From: Clostridiales bacterium
GTDB lineage: Bacteria; Bacillota; Clostridia; Oscillospirales; Butyricicoccaceae
NCBI GenBank assembly: GCA_019420045.1
Contig: JAHZHY010000081.1
Location: 1-8,101 of the forward strand
Direction: 5' to 3'
DNA length: 8,101 nt
Part shown: piece by piece, positions 7,701 to 8,101 of the stretch
How the letters are laid out: every line of letters starts with the position of its first letter
Position numbering within the stretch: the first letter of the stretch is position 1
Made by a program: the position numbers and the translations under genes
Notes under the pieces: generated by a model
Databases searched by the model: none
Told to the model about the DNA's origin: nothing
The model's input: only the letters and a program-made list of their open reading frames with translations

Positions 7701-8101
7701 CGGGCTTTCCGCCCATGTGGTGAGCAAGATCCATGAATCGGATGAAAACACCGCAACACTTTTGGAAAGCGGCCGGATCAGCTATATCCTCTCCACCTCC
7801 TCCAAGGGCCGCCTGCCCTGGCTGGACAGCGTGAAGATCCGCCGGAAAGCGGTGGAGCTGGGTATCCCCTGCCTCACTTCCATGGACACTGCCTCCGCCC
7901 TGGCCGACAGCCTGCGCAGCCGCTATGGCCAGCACAACACCGGCCTTGTGGACCTGAATCATATGCGCAAAGAGCGTGTGCCCCTCCGCTTCACCAAGAT
8001 GCAGGGCGCGGGCAATGACTATATCTATTTCAACTGCTTTGACCAGCAAGTGGGAAGTCCGGAAAGCCTGGCCGTGCTCCTTTCCGACCGGCACTTCGGC
8101 A
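4777..8101 (+). CDS. carB-dapF: Carbamoyl-phosphate synthase large subunit fused in frame to diaminopimelate epimerase; 3' end cut by window edge
   Basis: The frame is open from ATG 4777 to the right edge (1,108 residues, no stop). Residues 1 to about 1,060 are a full CarB. The first ATP-grasp half has Arg129, Arg169 with GGSGGG, Glu215, His243 and EVNPRVSR (298-305). A linker/oligomerisation region runs from about 400 to 548. The second half has [15 protein letters not shown] from 556, Arg705 and EVNPRSSR (830-837). The MGS-type allosteric domain (about 930-1060) has Lys945, Thr965, Thr968 and Lys984 at positions matching E. coli effector ligands; the E. coli Asn1015 position is Ser1006 here. 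Directly after [12 protein letters not shown] comes [20 protein letters not shown] (1069-1088) and then [15 protein letters not shown], the DapF N-terminus with the substrate-binding Asn of GND at 1080. Known: DapF interconverts LL- and meso-diaminopimelate using two cysteines, both beyond the window. The start is set by GGAGGAG (4762-4768) and the TAATG overlap with carA. Whether one long protein or also a separate DapF is made cannot be told here. Confidence 0.93.
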   Translation, partial: MPRNPDIKKVLVIGSGPIVIGQAAEFDYAGTQACRALKEEGLEVMLINSNPATIMTDGVMADEIYIEPLTLDTVKRIIEKEKPDSLLSTLGGQTGLNLSMELAKDGFLAAHNVKLLGANPETIDKAEDRQVFKDTMESIGQPVIPSKVVTDLTGALSFAKEIGYPVIVRPAFTLGGSGGGIAQNEEELRHIAATGLRLSPITQVLIEKCISGWKEIEFEVMRDSKGNVITVCSMENFDPVGVHTGDSIVIAPAVTLSDKEYQMLRSAALNIITAMGIEGGCNCQFALNPDSFEYAVIEVNPRVSRSSALASKATGYPIAKVAALIAIGYTLDEITNAVTGKTCACFEPTLDYVAVKLPKWPFDKFVYAKRLLGTQMKATGEVMAIAQNFESAIHKAVRGAEIGLSSLTLPKLQKLTDDELRAQISVCDDERLFVIYEALKRDFTPEEIHDITKIDLWFLHKLQNIARYENTICGTPLTAEQYREGKRLGFPDKVLESISGSKLPCHLPASFKMVDTCGAEFDAETPYFYSCYDEENEAAEFIEEHQSSKETVIVFGSGPIRIGQGIEFDYASVHCVRSLKKAGYDVVIVNNNPETVSTDFDTGDRLYFEPLTPEDVMNIIETEKPVGVVVAFGGQTAIKLTNFLESQGVRILGTPADSIDMAEDRERFDALLENLHISRPKGLTVMTKEEALNAARSLGYPVLMRPSYVLGGQNMIIAFSDEDIEEYMGIILSHKIENPVLIDKYLMGIELEVDAICDGEDVLIPGIMEHIERAGVHSGDSIAVYPAWNLNGLQVEKIISYTRDLALSMNTRGLVNIQYLIHEGEIYVIEVNPRSSRTIPYISKVTGVPMVDLATRAMLGEKLSDMGYGTGLYPPPPYVAVKVPVFSFEKLTDVDVQLGPEMKSTGEVLGIGKTLEEALYKGLIGAGYRMERTGGVLLTVCDTDKHEVAALARKFDSLGFELYATQGTARVLEEAGLSAHVVSKIHESDENTATLLESGRISYILSTSSKGRLPWLDSVKIRRKAVELGIPCLTSMDTASALADSLRSRYGQHNTGLVDLNHMRKERVPLRFTKMQGAGNDYIYFNCFDQQVGSPESLAVLLSDRHFG

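Noticed and set aside
7940..7990. CarB-DapF fusion as a sequencing error (missed stop or frameshift)
   Set aside because: Both flanking domains are in the same frame with conserved residues up to the junction, and no indel is needed to join them. Only a single-base error turning a stop into a sense codon could fake it, which cannot be excluded without reads.
7144..8094. A 316-codon open frame on the minus strand opposite the end of carB-dapF
   Set aside because: Antisense shadow; the plus-strand frame carries clear CarB and DapF motifs throughout.

Overview
The window looks like part of the chromosome of a GC-rich, low-copy Firmicute, most plausibly a gut clostridium of the Oscillospiraceae/Ruminococcaceae type. 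The grounds are strong AGGAGG-like ribosome binding sites before every plus-strand gene, Firmicute-type protein variants (PurF with a cleavable propeptide and iron-sulfur cysteines, CarB with a Bacillus-like C-terminal domain), a clostridial Fe-S flavoprotein, and consensus sigma-A promoters in the one AT-rich stretch. The taxonomic placement is inference from sequence style, not from a database match.

Layout. Positions 1-541 (minus strand) hold the 5' part of an iron-sulfur flavoprotein (Isf/flavodoxin-fold reductase) that runs off the left edge. Positions 542-863 are an AT-rich divergent control region: a minus-strand promoter, an imperfect 18-bp dyad, a near-perfect plus-strand promoter and a structured leader that looks like a transcription attenuator. 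From 864 to the right edge there are four tightly arranged plus-strand genes: purA, a 131-nt gap with two or three GC-rich hairpins, purF, carA, and carB. The purF-carA gap is 21 nt and carA/carB overlap by one base (TAATG).

The most notable feature is that the carB frame does not stop at the normal end of CarB. After about 1,060 residues of complete CarB it continues in frame into the N-terminus of diaminopimelate epimerase (DapF; motif KMQGAGNDY) and is still open at the right edge. The last gene therefore appears to encode a CarB-DapF fusion protein.

Working together: PurF makes the first committed purine intermediate from PRPP and glutamine, and PurA starts the IMP-to-AMP branch. CarA/CarB make carbamoyl phosphate for pyrimidines and arginine, and DapF makes meso-diaminopimelate for peptidoglycan and lysine. 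One transcript driven from the promoter at 722-750 could thus tie nucleotide, arginine and cell-wall precursor supply together. Two hairpin regions (the purA leader and the purA-purF gap) could set how much of it is made. No RNA genes, mobile elements, CRISPR arrays or long repeats were seen.
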